This document shows positions 24,705-34,005 of a stretch of 64,000 bases of DNA, piece by piece. Position 1 is the first letter of the stretch, and every line of letters begins with the position of its first letter. This stretch comes from CAWDVK01 sp963805715. GTDB lineage: Bacteria; Actinomycetota; Actinomycetes; Streptosporangiales; Streptosporangiaceae. The translations under genes and the position numbers were made by a program. The stretch is from assembly GCA_963805715.1 (NCBI GenBank), contig CAWDVK010000012.1, positions 33,683 through 97,682 on the forward strand. The letters run 5' to 3'. The notes below the pieces were generated by a model. That model did not search any database. It was not told the DNA's origin and saw only the letters and a program-made list of their open reading frames with translations.

Positions 24705-27638
24705 GTGGGGGCTAGCTACGGCGGGCCGCCCTACGGCCGCGAGCCCGATCCCGGCTACGACGCGCGCGGCCGGGACAGCGGGCCTGACGAGCCCGCCGTG
24801 GACGAGGACTGGCCGCCCGCATCGTGGTTTCGTCCCGTGCCCGATAGCGGTGACCAGGGAAACCGGGGAGGCAATGGCCGGGGCCGGCTCCGATCGTGGC
24901 TGAGCCCTGCCTCGCGGCCCGGCAGCGACCAGGGCCCGGGCGGCCCGGGCGCGAGCGGGCGAGCCGGTAGCCGCCGCGGTGCCCGGCCAGTCTCCGCCTC
25001 CCGGCCGGGATCCGATTCCCCGGCAGGACCCCGGCACAGCGCCGCGGGATACGACCCCGCCGCCCGCAGCCGCGGCCCCGGATACCCGCCGGGGCCGGGC
25101 TTCGACATGGCCAGCGGCTCACGGCCCGGGCCTCAGCACACCGGGCCGGACCCTGCAGAACATGACGATCCCGGTGCAGGCTGGGGTTATCGGGGCCGTG
25201 ACTCGGCTGCGCGTCCTGACCCTGCCGCCGGGCAAAGCGATCCGGGCGCCAGCGAGCGCCGGGCGCGGCACCGCTATCCGTTCGACCAGGATTACTCGTA
25301 TCCCCAGCCGGACGCCCGCGCCGCACCGGACGCCCGGTCGGGCCCGGACACCCGCGCCGCACCCGACGCCCGCGCCGCACCCGACGCCCGCTTGGGCCCG
25401 GACGCCCGCGCCGCACCCGACGCCAGCGCCGCACCCGACGCCAGCGCCGCACCCGACGCCAGCGCCGCACCGGACGCCCGGCCCGCACCGGACGGCGGTC
25501 CGCGGCGTGGCACCCCGCCGGACCCGGATCCCGCCCGCGGTCCCGAAGAGCCCGGTTACGGCGGCCAGCGCGGCGGCCGCCGGGGCAGCCGGGGGGAGCG
25601 CAATCCTGGCCCCGGCTACCGCCCGCCCGGTTATGACGCCCAGCCCGGCCGCGGCTACCAGCGGGATCATGATCCGCGATACGGCCGCCGCCGGCCGGGC
25701 GATCCCGGCCAGCTCGGGCCGGATCTCGCGTACGGTCCGCCGCAGGGCAGCGAGCACGGGTACGCCACCCAGGGCTATGCCGCCGGGCGGGGCCAGCGGC
25801 CAGGGGCCGGCGAGACCGGATACTCCGGCACCGGATACCCCGGCTACGGCGACACCGGCTACGGCGACACCGGCTACGGCGACACCGGCTACGGCGACAC
25901 CGGCTACCGGCCGGCGGCCCGGAGCGCGACGGTATGGGAGCCGGGAGACGGGGCGGCGGACGCCGACACCCTGCTGCCGGGCGCGATCGCGCCCGTCGGC
26001 AGTCCGGCAGTCGCCGGCCCGGCGGGCGCCAGCCTGGTGCGGTCCAGCGGCGTCATGGCCGTGGGCACGCTCGCCTCCCGCCTCAGCGGCCTGCTGCGGA
26101 CCCTGGTTCAGTCCGCCGCCCTCGGCGCCGTCACCCTGTCCGAGGCGTACAACAACGCCAACACGCTGCCCAACGTCGTCTACAACCTGGTCCTGGGCGG
26201 CATCCTGACCAGCGTCATCGTGCCGCTGCTGGTCAACGCGGCCAAGCGCGATCGCGCCCGCAGCGAAGCCTACGACCAGCGCATGTTCACCCTGATCACG
26301 TTCTCGCTGCTGGCCATCACGGTCGTCGCGACCCTCGCCGCCGCGCCGATTGTCTATCTCTACAAGGGCGCCATCAGCGGCCCCACCCTGCACGTAATGA
26401 TCATCTTCGCGTACTTCTGCATCCCGCAGATCTTCTTCTACGGGGTGAGCTCGCTGGCCGGCGCTATCCTGAACTCGCGCGGCAGCTTCGCCGCGCCGAT
26501 GTGGACGCCGGTAGTCAATAACGTCGTCGTGATCGCCGTCCTCGGATTGTTCATGGCGATTGCCGGGCTGCACGTCAGCCCCTCGACCATCACCAGCGGC
26601 CAGATCGAGCTGCTCGGCCTGGGCACGACGCTCGGCATCGTCGCCCAGACCGCGGCGCTGCTGCCGTCGCTGCGGCGGGTGGGCTTCCGCTGGCGACCTC
26701 GTTTCGACTTCCGGCGGGCTGAGGTAGCCGAGATCTGGCGGATGGCCAGCTGGATGTTCTGCTACATCGTCGGCACCCAGGTGGCGTTCCTGGTCACGAC
26801 GCGGGTGGCGAACACGGCCGGGGTGCGCGCCGCCGCCGCGCACATCAGCTACGGCGCGGGCATTACCCCCTATACCTACGGCTGGCAGCTGTTCCAGATG
26901 CCGTACGCGGTCGTGGGCATCTCGGTGATCACCGCGCTGCTGCCGCGGATGAGCGCGCATGCCGCCGAGCGGCGGCTGAGCCTGGTCCGGGATGATTTCT
27001 CCACCGGCGTCCGGCTCTCCTCGGTCATCGTGGTCCCGGCCGCCTACGTGCTCGCCGTGCTCGGGCAGGCCCTGGGCGTCATCCTGCTGGCGCACGGCGC
27101 GACCAGCCTGACCAGCGGCCGGTACATGGGTGAGGTCTTCGCCCTGTTCTGCCTCGGGCTACTGCCGTACATGTTCTTCCAGTTGCAGCTCCGCGTGTTC
27201 TACTCGCTGCACGACAGCCGCACGCCGGCCCTGATCGGCGCGCTGACCATGGTCGTGAACGTGCTCGCCAACCTGATCGCGCTCGCGGTGGTGCCGCCCG
27301 GCCAGATCGTCGCCTTCCTGGGCGTGGGGTTCGGCCTGGCGAACCTGGCCGGGGCCGCGCTGGCCTGGCGGATGCTCAGCCAGCGGCTGGGCGGCCTGGA
27401 CGGCTGGTTCATCTGCCGGAGCCTGGTCCGCATGCACGCGGCCGCCATTCCCGCGGTGATATTCGCCGTCGTGGTCGCGGTGGCTGTCGGCGGCTCGCAC
27501 GGATTCCTGCCCGCGATCGCCTCGGTCATCGTGGGCGGCGGCGGCGCCGCGGCAATTTACGTGCTCTGCTGCCGACTGTTCCGGGTCGCCGAGATCACCG
27601 ACCTGCTCCGGACGGTGACGGGCCGTTTCCGCCGCTGA
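24705..27638 (+). CDS. murJ: Lipid II flippase MurJ with long disordered N-terminus
   Basis: 977 residues. Residues 1-440 are low-complexity (Gly/Pro/Asp/Arg/Tyr) and include two arrays: ten six-residue PDARAA-like repeats and four GYGDT repeats. The MurJ/MviN core starts near residue 443 with SSGVMAVGTLASRLSGLLRT and continues with NTLPNVVYNLVLGG, VIVPLLV and about 14 membrane segments. It moves lipid-linked peptidoglycan precursor across the membrane. In mycobacteria the MurJ homologue is fused to a pseudokinase. Here the pseudokinase is the next gene, 242 bases downstream. The N-terminal arm is cytoplasmic by topology and could be a docking or condensation segment. Confidence 0.94.
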   Translation: MGASYGGPPYGREPDPGYDARGRDSGPDEPAVDEDWPPASWFRPVPDSGDQGNRGGNGRGRLRSWLSPASRPGSDQGPGGPGASGRAGSRRGARPVSASRPGSDSPAGPRHSAAGYDPAARSRGPGYPPGPGFDMASGSRPGPQHTGPDPAEHDDPGAGWGYRGRDSAARPDPAAGQSDPGASERRARHRYPFDQDYSYPQPDARAAPDARSGPDTRAAPDARAAPDARLGPDARAAPDASAAPDASAAPDASAAPDARPAPDGGPRRGTPPDPDPARGPEEPGYGGQRGGRRGSRGERNPGPGYRPPGYDAQPGRGYQRDHDPRYGRRRPGDPGQLGPDLAYGPPQGSEHGYATQGYAAGRGQRPGAGETGYSGTGYPGYGDTGYGDTGYGDTGYGDTGYRPAARSATVWEPGDGAADADTLLPGAIAPVGSPAVAGPAGASLVRSSGVMAVGTLASRLSGLLRTLVQSAALGAVTLSEAYNNANTLPNVVYNLVLGGILTSVIVPLLVNAAKRDRARSEAYDQRMFTLITFSLLAITVVATLAAAPIVYLYKGAISGPTLHVMIIFAYFCIPQIFFYGVSSLAGAILNSRGSFAAPMWTPVVNNVVVIAVLGLFMAIAGLHVSPSTITSGQIELLGLGTTLGIVAQTAALLPSLRRVGFRWRPRFDFRRAEVAEIWRMASWMFCYIVGTQVAFLVTTRVANTAGVRAAAAHISYGAGITPYTYGWQLFQMPYAVVGISVITALLPRMSAHAAERRLSLVRDDFSTGVRLSSVIVVPAAYVLAVLGQALGVILLAHGATSLTSGRYMGEVFALFCLGLLPYMFFQLQLRVFYSLHDSRTPALIGALTMVVNVLANLIALAVVPPGQIVAFLGVGFGLANLAGAALAWRMLSQRLGGLDGWFICRSLVRMHAAAIPAVIFAVVVAVAVGGSHGFLPAIASVIVGGGGAAAIYVLCCRLFRVAEITDLLRTVTGRFRR
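25314..25493 (+). repeat. Ten 18-base coding repeats in murJ
   Basis: Ten consecutive 18-base units of the type GCCCGCGCCGCACCCGAC encode variants of the hexapeptide ARAAPD. All are in frame, so copy-number changes would only alter the length of the disordered arm. Confidence 0.9.
25842..25901 (+). repeat. Four identical 15-base coding repeats in murJ
   Basis: GGCTACGGCGACACC occurs four times head to tail and encodes GYGDT. The unit is exact, which suggests recent expansion. Confidence 0.92.
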
Positions 27639-27880
27639 CCTGGCATTACCGTGTGAGGCGGCGGACCGCCCGGTTCCGGACGGCCTGGTGAACGGGCCCA
27701 GCCGGGGCCGGCGGACGTCTCCGGCGGGTAACGGTTTGCGAAGTCGGGCGGGTGGGGGCCTGCCAGCGGGGCACGCACCGCCTAGCATGTTGTGCAGCAT
27801 CATTGTCTATCTGGTCCTGTTGATCACCTACGGCCCCGGAGGGGAGGGTCGAGGGCTGACGTGCCTTTGAGCTGCGATTA

Positions 27881-29392
27881 ATGAGCACATTCACGTCCGA
27901 ACCGGGCACTAAGCTCGGCGGCCGCTACCGTCTGGAGGACAGGGTAGCCGCGGCCGCTGGCTGGGCTGCCTGGAAGGCCATCGACGAGATACTCGCCCGG
28001 GCCGTGACGGTCATCACCTTCGCACCCGGCTTTCCCAGGATCCGGGAGGTCGTCACCGCGGCGCGTGCCGCGAGCCGGCTCACGGACGCGCGGCTCGCCC
28101 AGGTCTTCGACGTGGAGGAGGACTGGGATCGCGCCTACATCGTGATGGAGTGGGCAGCCGGCGAGACCCTCGGCGACCTGCTGTCGGCGGGACCGATGGA
28201 GCCGTCCGCCGGCGCCCGGATCGTGGCCGAGGCGGCCGCGGCGCTGTCCGTCGCGCACTCGGCCGGACTGGCCCACCTGTGCCTGACGCCCGAGTCGCTG
28301 CGGTGGACGACCGGCGGCGTCAAGGTGACCGGGCTCGGCATCGACGCGGCGCTGGCGGGCCTGACCGCCGACGACCCCGAGGCCGCCGACACCCGCGCCC
28401 TCGGCCGGCTGCTCTACGCCACCCTGACCGGTCTGTGGCCAGGGCCGGACTACCCGGCCCTGCCTCCCGCTCCGCTGTCGGAGGGGCAGCCGCGAAGCCC
28501 TCGGCAGGTCCGGGCCGGAGTTCCGGCCGCGCTGGACGAGGTGACCTGCCGGGCACTGCAGTTGCGCAGCCGCTCCGCTGAGGGCGGGCTGACCTCGCCG
28601 GGCGCGCTCGCTCGGGCGCTGTCGGCGGCCATCCCGCCCGATCCGGTTCCGGCCGCGCCGGACCATCCGCAGCGCCAGGACACGCGGCCCGCGGCAGACC
28701 GCCCCTACTGGAACTCCGATCCGCGAGAGACCCAGCACTGGCAGGAGCGGGACCGGCGGCGTGGCACCGGATCGAAGGTCCGGGTCGCCGTCGTGGCACT
28801 GCTCAGCCTCATCGTCATCGCCGGCGTGGTCGCCGCTACCTCCCCGCTGTGGCACCACGGTCACGCGGCCGTAGTCGGTCACAGCCATCCCGCCGGCCAC
28901 GCCAGTCCGGTGAGTGCGGTCCTCACCCCGGTCAGCGCGTCCGGCTTCGACCCGCTGACCAGCGTGACCGACGACCCGGGCGACGAGAACAGCGCCGAGG
29001 CGGAGAACGTGCTGAGCCACGCCTCCGGCGGCTGGGCCACGCAACAGTACATCGGCAATGCCTACTTCGGCGGCCTGAAGAAGGGAACGGGCCTGATCCT
29101 GGACATGGGCAAGCCCGTCAGGGTCAGTTCCGTGACCGTGCAGTTCGCCGGCATCCCGGGTGCCGAGGCGCAGCTCAAGATCGGTAACTCCGATGCGCGC
29201 AGCCCGGCTAACCTCGCCTCGATGACGGACCTGACCCCGGTCACCGGGGTCCAGGGCAGCTACACCTTCACCGTGCACAGCAGCGCCAGCGGGCAGTTCA
29301 TCGTGATCTGGTTCACCAGGCTGCCTTCCGTGGGGGGCGGCAAGTTCATGGGCCAGATCACCGCGATCACCATTCAGGGCGCGGCGGCCTGA
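27881..29392 (+). CDS. Membrane-anchored pseudokinase (MviN-associated type)
   Basis: 503 residues. Residues 12-270 have a serine/threonine kinase fold (LGGRYRLEDRVAAAAGWAAW, YIVMEWAAGETLGDLL, TRALGRLLYATLTGLWP), but catalytic residues are missing. The beta-3 Lys is not present in AVTVITF, the HRD loop reads HLCLTPESL and the DFG site reads VTGLGID. A TM lies near 305-325 and an extracellular beta-rich F5/8-type (discoidin-like) domain near 360-503 (LSHASGGWATQQYIG, GLILDMGKPVRVSSVTVQF). In mycobacteria the equivalent domains are fused to MurJ and bind a phospho-recognition partner. Here it is a separate gene after murJ. The 242-base gap before it holds no gene that I can see. Confidence 0.88.
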   Translation: MSTFTSEPGTKLGGRYRLEDRVAAAAGWAAWKAIDEILARAVTVITFAPGFPRIREVVTAARAASRLTDARLAQVFDVEEDWDRAYIVMEWAAGETLGDLLSAGPMEPSAGARIVAEAAAALSVAHSAGLAHLCLTPESLRWTTGGVKVTGLGIDAALAGLTADDPEAADTRALGRLLYATLTGLWPGPDYPALPPAPLSEGQPRSPRQVRAGVPAALDEVTCRALQLRSRSAEGGLTSPGALARALSAAIPPDPVPAAPDHPQRQDTRPAADRPYWNSDPRETQHWQERDRRRGTGSKVRVAVVALLSLIVIAGVVAATSPLWHHGHAAVVGHSHPAGHASPVSAVLTPVSASGFDPLTSVTDDPGDENSAEAENVLSHASGGWATQQYIGNAYFGGLKKGTGLILDMGKPVRVSSVTVQFAGIPGAEAQLKIGNSDARSPANLASMTDLTPVTGVQGSYTFTVHSSASGQFIVIWFTRLPSVGGGKFMGQITAITIQGAAA

Positions 29393-29605
29393 TCCCGCGA
29401 TGGGAGCGGCCAGCGATTCACCGCGGCGCAGCCAGGCGATCCGGGCAGGCCGGTGACGATCGTTCCGGAACGAAGCCCGCGCACTGACTCCCGCCGCGTC
29501 GCCCGAAGACGCAGCGCTGACTCTGTGGCAGGCTTGCGGGACGGGCTGTGATCGCGCGACGGCTGGCGGCCCGCACGGGCAGGGGGTGAGGAGCGACGGA
29601 ACGGC

Positions 29606-30312
29606 ATGATCCCGGTCATATCCGTGCCGGAAGCTCCCTCCCAGAGCCCAGGCTAGCGCCGGACTCGCGGACCGGCGCAGACGCGCTCCCGTCCGATGCC
29701 GAACTGCTCCGGCAGCATGTCAGCGGCGATCCCGAAGCGTTCGGGCGCCTTTTCCTGCGGCACCGGGACCGGCTCTGGGCCGTCGCGATCCGGACGCTCG
29801 GGGACCAGGAAGAGGCCGCCGACGCCCTGCAGGACGCGATGATCTCGGCATTCCGCCGCGCGGGCAGTTTCCGCGGTGACTCGGCGGTGACCACCTGGCT
29901 GCACCGGATTGTGGTCAATGCCAGTCTCGACCGGATCCGGCGTAAGTCGGCCAGGCCGGCGACGACCGGGGATGAGGAGGCGCTGGACAGCCTGGCGGCG
30001 AGCCGGGCGGACCCGGATCCGTCCGGGAACAGCGATACGTCCCTGGACGTCAAGGCCGCCCTGCACATGCTGCCGCCCGACCAGCAGGCCGCGCTCGTGC
30101 TCGTCGACATGCTCGGCTACCCGGTCGCCGAGGCGGCCGGCATCCTCGGCGTGTCTGAGGGCACCGTCAAGAGCCGGTGCGCGCGCGGCCGGGCGCGGCT
30201 GCTGCCGCGGCTTGGCCACCTCCGTCACCAGGTGCCCGGACAGCGCCAGCGGAACCGATCAGCAGATCCTGACGTCCTACCTGCCGAGGAGGGGGGTGAT
30301 GAGCAGCGGTGA
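29606..30312 (+). CDS. sigM: ECF sigma factor SigM, reading frame broken near the start
   Basis: The sigma-factor frame reads SDAELLRQHVSGDPEAFGRL (region 2.1), DALQDAMISAFRRAG (2.2), TWLHRIVVNASLDRIRR (2.3-2.4) and VSEGTVKSRCARGRARL (region 4.2 HTH), ending at TGA 30312. It has no ATG, GTG or TTG before residue Met of DAMIS (29839), after an in-frame stop at 29587. ATG 29606 has GAGGAG upstream but lies in another frame (MIPVISVPEAP) and stops at 29654. A single missing base between them, or a -1 shift, would give 235 residues. Starting at 29839 would lose core-binding helices. The stop overlaps the start of the anti-sigma gene (GTGA). Confidence 0.85.
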
Positions 30313-31274
30313 GCCGTCATCCGAGCGCCTTGGACCTGGCCAGGCTGAGTGAGGGAGACCTCAGCCCGCGCAAGGCAGCGCGGATCCGCGCCCATCTGGA
30401 CGACTGCGCAGCCTGCCAGCAGGTCTATGCCGAGCTGGAAGGCGTTTCCGTGCTGCTGGCCAGCGTCCAGGAACCCCCCATCCCAGCGCACCTGGCGGCC
30501 AGGATCGAGACGGCACTGGCGACTGAGTCCGCGCACCGGGTCGCGAGCGAGCCCGCGAGCGAGAGCGGACGCCGGGACCTGCCCAGCCGGAGCCGCGCGG
30601 GCAGGGGCCGCGCGGGCAGGGGCCGCGCGGGGCGGCCGGCGTCCGGGCGGCCGTCGCCGCTCGCGCTGCGGATCCTGGCCGGCGCCGGAGTGGTCGTCGT
30701 CCTGGCCGGCATCGGCTTCGGGCTCTCCCGGCATGCTGGCCCGACCTCCAGCTCGACCTCGGGTACCGCGAGCAGGGTGCCCGCCGCTAAGGTTTCCGGC
30801 GAGCGCGCCGCCGCCCCCGTATACGGGCCGGCCCTGTCGTACCAGCACGACGGCCGTACCGAGAGCTTCACTCCGGTCGCGACCCGGACGAACTTCGTGC
30901 CGGGCCAGCTCAGTGCTCAGGTGAAGGCGGCCATGCGCGTCAGCCGGCTCAGTACTCCCTCGCCGGCCGGCTCGGCCGCCCTCGGCGCCAGCCCCAACGC
31001 TGCCCCCAGCCCGGCCCCAGCCGGCCGGACCATGCTCGACCAGTTCGGCCGCCAGATAGCGCTGGCCCGGCTAGGATCCTGCGTCGGCCGGATCACCCCG
31101 GCCGGGCAGGTCCTGCTGCTCGTGGACCCGGCCCAGTACCTGGGCCGCGCGGCCACGATCATCGTCACCGCGGTCAGCAGCGGATCGGGGTCGTCGCAGG
31201 TCTGGGTCGTCGGGCCGAGCTGCTCAGCCTCCGACAGCGACATCCTGGCTCACGAGACGCTGCCGCAGCAGTAA
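30309..31274 (+). CDS. Anti-sigma factor with zinc-finger (ZAS) domain, membrane-anchored
   Basis: 321 residues from GTG 30309, overlapping the sigM stop by four bases, so translation is coupled. Residues 30-42 have the ZAS ligand pattern H-x3-C-x2-C as HLDDCAACQ. A basic linker with three RGRAG repeats follows (near 98-112). One TM lies near residues 122-140 (AGAGVVVVLAGIGFGL) and an extracytoplasmic domain follows. It should hold SigM at the membrane until an envelope or redox signal. trxB and trxA downstream support a redox link, as in the mycobacterial sigM locus. Confidence 0.88.
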   Translation: MSRHPSALDLARLSEGDLSPRKAARIRAHLDDCAACQQVYAELEGVSVLLASVQEPPIPAHLAARIETALATESAHRVASEPASESGRRDLPSRSRAGRGRAGRGRAGRPASGRPSPLALRILAGAGVVVVLAGIGFGLSRHAGPTSSSTSGTASRVPAAKVSGERAAAPVYGPALSYQHDGRTESFTPVATRTNFVPGQLSAQVKAAMRVSRLSTPSPAGSAALGASPNAAPSPAPAGRTMLDQFGRQIALARLGSCVGRITPAGQVLLLVDPAQYLGRAATIIVTAVSSGSGSSQVWVVGPSCSASDSDILAHETLPQQ

Positions 31275-31369
31275 GGGGGACCGGGGAAGCTGCCGGGCCT
31301 GGTAACCGGGGAATCTCCAGGGCCTGGTATGAGTTGACGACGGTGCAGTTCGAGAGGGGCAGGGCAGAA

Positions 31370-32302
31370 GTGACCGACGTTCGGGATGTCATCATCATCG
31401 GCTCCGGGCCGGCCGGCTATACCGCCGCGGTCTACGCGGCCAGGGCCCGGCTGCACCCGCTGGTCTTCGAGGGCTCGGTCACGTCCGGCGGCGCGCTGAT
31501 GAACACCACGGACGTGGAGAACTTCCCCGGATTCCCCGACGGCGTGCTGGGGCCCGAGCTGATGGACGGCATCCGCAAGCAGGCCGAGCGCTTCGGCGCT
31601 GAGCTGGTCGCTGATGACGTGACCGAGGTAGACCTCAAGGCCACTCCTAAGGTGATCAGGGCAGGCGAGCAGGCCTCCCTGGCCAGGACCGTGATCATCG
31701 CGACCGGCTCCGGCTACCGGGAGCTGGGCGTGCCGGGCGAGAAGCGGCTATCCGGCCATGGCGTGTCCTGGTGCGCCACCTGCGATGGCTTCTTCTTCCG
31801 CGAGCAGCACATCGCGGTCATCGGCGGCGGGGACTCGGCGATGGAGGAGGCGACCTTCCTGACCCGGTTCGCCAGCAGCGTCACCGTCGTGCACCGCCGG
31901 GACAGCCTGCGCGCTTCGCGGATCATGCAGGACCGCGCGATGTCCAACCCGAAGATCCGCTTCGCCTGGGACAGCGAGGTGGTCGAGGTGCTGGGCGATG
32001 ACCGGGTCTCCGGCCTCCGGCTGCGCAACGTGCGGACGGGCGAGGAGAGCACGCTGCCGGTCACCGGCATGTTCGTGGCGATCGGGCATGATCCCCGCAG
32101 CGAGCTGTTCACCGGCCAGCTGCCGACCGATGACGAGGGCTACCTGCTCGTCGAGCAGCCATCAACGCGGACGGCCATCGATGGCGTATTCGCGGCCGGC
32201 GATGTCGTCGACCGCACCTACCGGCAGGCCGTCACGGCGGCTGGCACCGGCTGCGCCGCGTCGCTGGACGCCGAGCGGTGGCTGGCTGATCACGAGTCGT
32301 AG
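31370..32302 (+). CDS. trxB: Thioredoxin reductase
   Basis: 310 residues from GTG 31370, preceded by GAGAGGGG. An earlier TTG at 31334 would add 12 residues without a clear signal. FAD-binding VIIIGSGPAGYTAAVYAARA, active-site pair in WCATCDGFFF near residue 135, NADPH-binding AVIGGGDSAMEEATFL and the C-terminal FAD motif GVFAAGDVVDRTYRQA are all present. It passes electrons from NADPH to thioredoxin. Downstream of the SigM/anti-sigma pair and 63 bases before trxA. Confidence 0.96.
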   Translation: MTDVRDVIIIGSGPAGYTAAVYAARARLHPLVFEGSVTSGGALMNTTDVENFPGFPDGVLGPELMDGIRKQAERFGAELVADDVTEVDLKATPKVIRAGEQASLARTVIIATGSGYRELGVPGEKRLSGHGVSWCATCDGFFFREQHIAVIGGGDSAMEEATFLTRFASSVTVVHRRDSLRASRIMQDRAMSNPKIRFAWDSEVVEVLGDDRVSGLRLRNVRTGEESTLPVTGMFVAIGHDPRSELFTGQLPTDDEGYLLVEQPSTRTAIDGVFAAGDVVDRTYRQAVTAAGTGCAASLDAERWLADHES

Positions 32303-32365
32303 GCCGGCAGCGCTCGTGCCAGGCAGGCGCGGGCGGACGTACCCAGAAGGAAGGAAGTCCAGAAG

Positions 32366-32689
32366 GTGGGCGCTACCAAGAAGGTAACCGACGCGAGCTT
32401 CGAGGCCGATGTGCTGAAGAGCGAGCGGCCCGTTCTCGTTGATTACTGGGCCGAATGGTGCGGGCCGTGCCGGCAGGTCGCGCCCGTGCTGGAGGAGATC
32501 GCGAGCGAGCACGCCGACAAGATCGACATCGTGAAGCTGAATGTCGACGAGAACCCGGCCGTGACGCAGCGGTACGGCATCATGAACATCCCGACGCTGA
32601 GCGTCTTCAAGGACGGCGAGGTCGTCAAGGAGATCGTCGGCGCCAAGCCGAAGTCCGCGCTGCTGCGCGAGCTCGCCGAGTTCATCTAG
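32366..32689 (+). CDS. trxA: Thioredoxin
   Basis: 107 residues with the canonical active site WAEWCGPCRQVAP and the cis-proline loop MNIPTLSVF. It reduces protein disulfides in the cytoplasm and is itself reduced by the neighbouring TrxB. GTG 32366 follows AAGGAAGGAAG. A strong terminator lies 28 bases after the stop. Confidence 0.97.
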   Translation: MGATKKVTDASFEADVLKSERPVLVDYWAEWCGPCRQVAPVLEEIASEHADKIDIVKLNVDENPAVTQRYGIMNIPTLSVFKDGEVVKEIVGAKPKSALLRELAEFI

Positions 32690-32716
32690 CCAGCCGAGTT
32701 CATCGAGCCGGCCAAT

Positions 32717-32754
32717 GTGCCGCCGGCCCCGCCATTCGCCGGGGCCGGCGGCAC
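32717..32754 (+). terminator. Perfect 15-bp hairpin after trxA
   Basis: GTGCCGCCGGCCCCG pairs exactly with CGGGGCCGGCGGCAC around an eight-base loop (32732-32739). No T tract. It should end the sigM-trxA transcript. Confidence 0.85.
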
Positions 32755-32929
32755 GTTCCTGTCACGGCTCAGGGCTCCCGGCAGCCGGTAAAGGCGGCGG
32801 AGGCGGTCCGGAAAAGCCCGGCCCGAAAGGCGCCGGCCCCGTTCTGACGCTGCGGCAGTGATCCGATTGCCTGGTGTTATTCCCGGGTAACCTCCCCCGT
32901 GCAAGTGAGAAGGCGAGGGGGAGACTGGC

Positions 32930-33076
32930 GTGGCGCTACGGGATCAGGCGACTGCTCTTATCCCAGGCGAGCAGCCAGTTCAGGCGGAGCCGGCCAGACC
33001 GGCCCCGGCCTGGCTGGGCGTGCTGCTGGCAGTCGCCGCATTGTTCATCACGGCCCGCGGCTCATCGAGCGGGTAA
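32930..33076 (+). CDS. Possible small single-span membrane protein of 48 residues
   Basis: GTG 32930 has a strong GAGGGGGAG Shine-Dalgarno nine bases upstream. The product begins ALRDQATALIPGEQPV, has an Ala/Pro linker, one hydrophobic span AWLGVLLAVAALFITA (residues about 28-43) and a short polar end. It occupies the place where mycobacteria carry the cwlM amidase-like gene. I do not recognise it. The good ribosome site and single TM favour a real gene, but its size keeps this tentative. Confidence 0.42.
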   Translation: MALRDQATALIPGEQPVQAEPARPAPAWLGVLLAVAALFITARGSSSG

Positions 33077-33180
33077 CCGGCAGCCTGGGCCTGACGGCCC
33101 AGGCTCTGCCGCCGGCCCGCGCCGAGGGCTGCCAGGCGCCTTCGCCCGTGCGGGCCAGGCCAGTTATGGTGCGGACCTAG

Positions 33181-33798
33181 CTAGGCCAGCCGGAGAGCGC
33201 GCTCCGGGGACATGGAGCCGAGTAGCCGCTCCAGGGCTACCTCGACATCCTCTCGCCACGAGAGGGCAGTCTTGGCTTCGAGCCTGAGCCGCGGGTAATG
33301 CGGGTGCTGGCGCACCGTCTTGAAGCCCACCGCCAGCAGGTAATCAGCGGGCACGACACAGGACGGCCCATCGCGGCGCAGGTCACCGAAGGCCTCGATG
33401 GCCCTGATCCCCCGCCGGGTGAGATCCTTGGCCACGCCCTGAACCAGCATCCGGCCCAGCCCGCCGCCCGCGAACTCCGAGAGCACGCTGGCCGTCATCA
33501 GCAGGACAGCATCGGCGCTGACCGGACTGGTGGGAAAGGCGACAGAGCGGGGCACGTAAAGCGGCGGGGCGTAGAGGACGTGCCCCGCAGGTACCCCATC
33601 GACATAGACGATCTTGCCGCAGCTGCCCCATTCGAGGAGTAGCGAGGAGATCCATGCCTCCTTCTCCAGGCCGGGATCGCCCACCTCGAGGGCCCGCGCC
33701 TGGCTGACCGGATCAAGCTCCCAGAACACGCACCGGCGGCATCTCGGCGCAAGATCATCGAGATTGTCCAGCGTGATGCTTGCGAGACGGCGCGACAC
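33181..33798 (-). CDS. GNAT family N-acetyltransferase
   Basis: 205 residues from GTG 33798, which has AGGGGTGGG upstream. An ATG at 33822 would add eight residues. The fold shows the acetyl-CoA pyrophosphate loop region as EFAGGGLGRMLVQGVAKDLTR, preceded by the beta-4 strand DAVLLMTASVL. RGIRAIEAFGDLR and YLLAVGFKTVRQHPHYPRLR follow. Such a GNAT gene commonly lies beside parB in actinobacteria. Substrate unknown. It is divergent from the threonine aldolase gene. Confidence 0.85.
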   Translation of the reverse strand: MSRRLASITLDNLDDLAPRCRRCVFWELDPVSQARALEVGDPGLEKEAWISSLLLEWGSCGKIVYVDGVPAGHVLYAPPLYVPRSVAFPTSPVSADAVLLMTASVLSEFAGGGLGRMLVQGVAKDLTRRGIRAIEAFGDLRRDGPSCVVPADYLLAVGFKTVRQHPHYPRLRLEAKTALSWREDVEVALERLLGSMSPERALRLA

Positions 33799-34005
33799 GG
33801 TGCCCACCCCTGTGATCGACATCCCTGCGGCAGTGCGGGGCCCTGTGCAGGAAGGTCACGACCGGACTGTGCGCTGCGTGTTCCCGGCCGCTGGCCCCGT
33901 GCTCCATCGTACCCATCACGGGCTTCCTCTCACCTGCCCGTGCGGACTGCGGCCGGGCGGTACTGCCCGCCTTTTCCGGCGGCCGCCGCTCGGTAGGCTC
34001 TGAGG

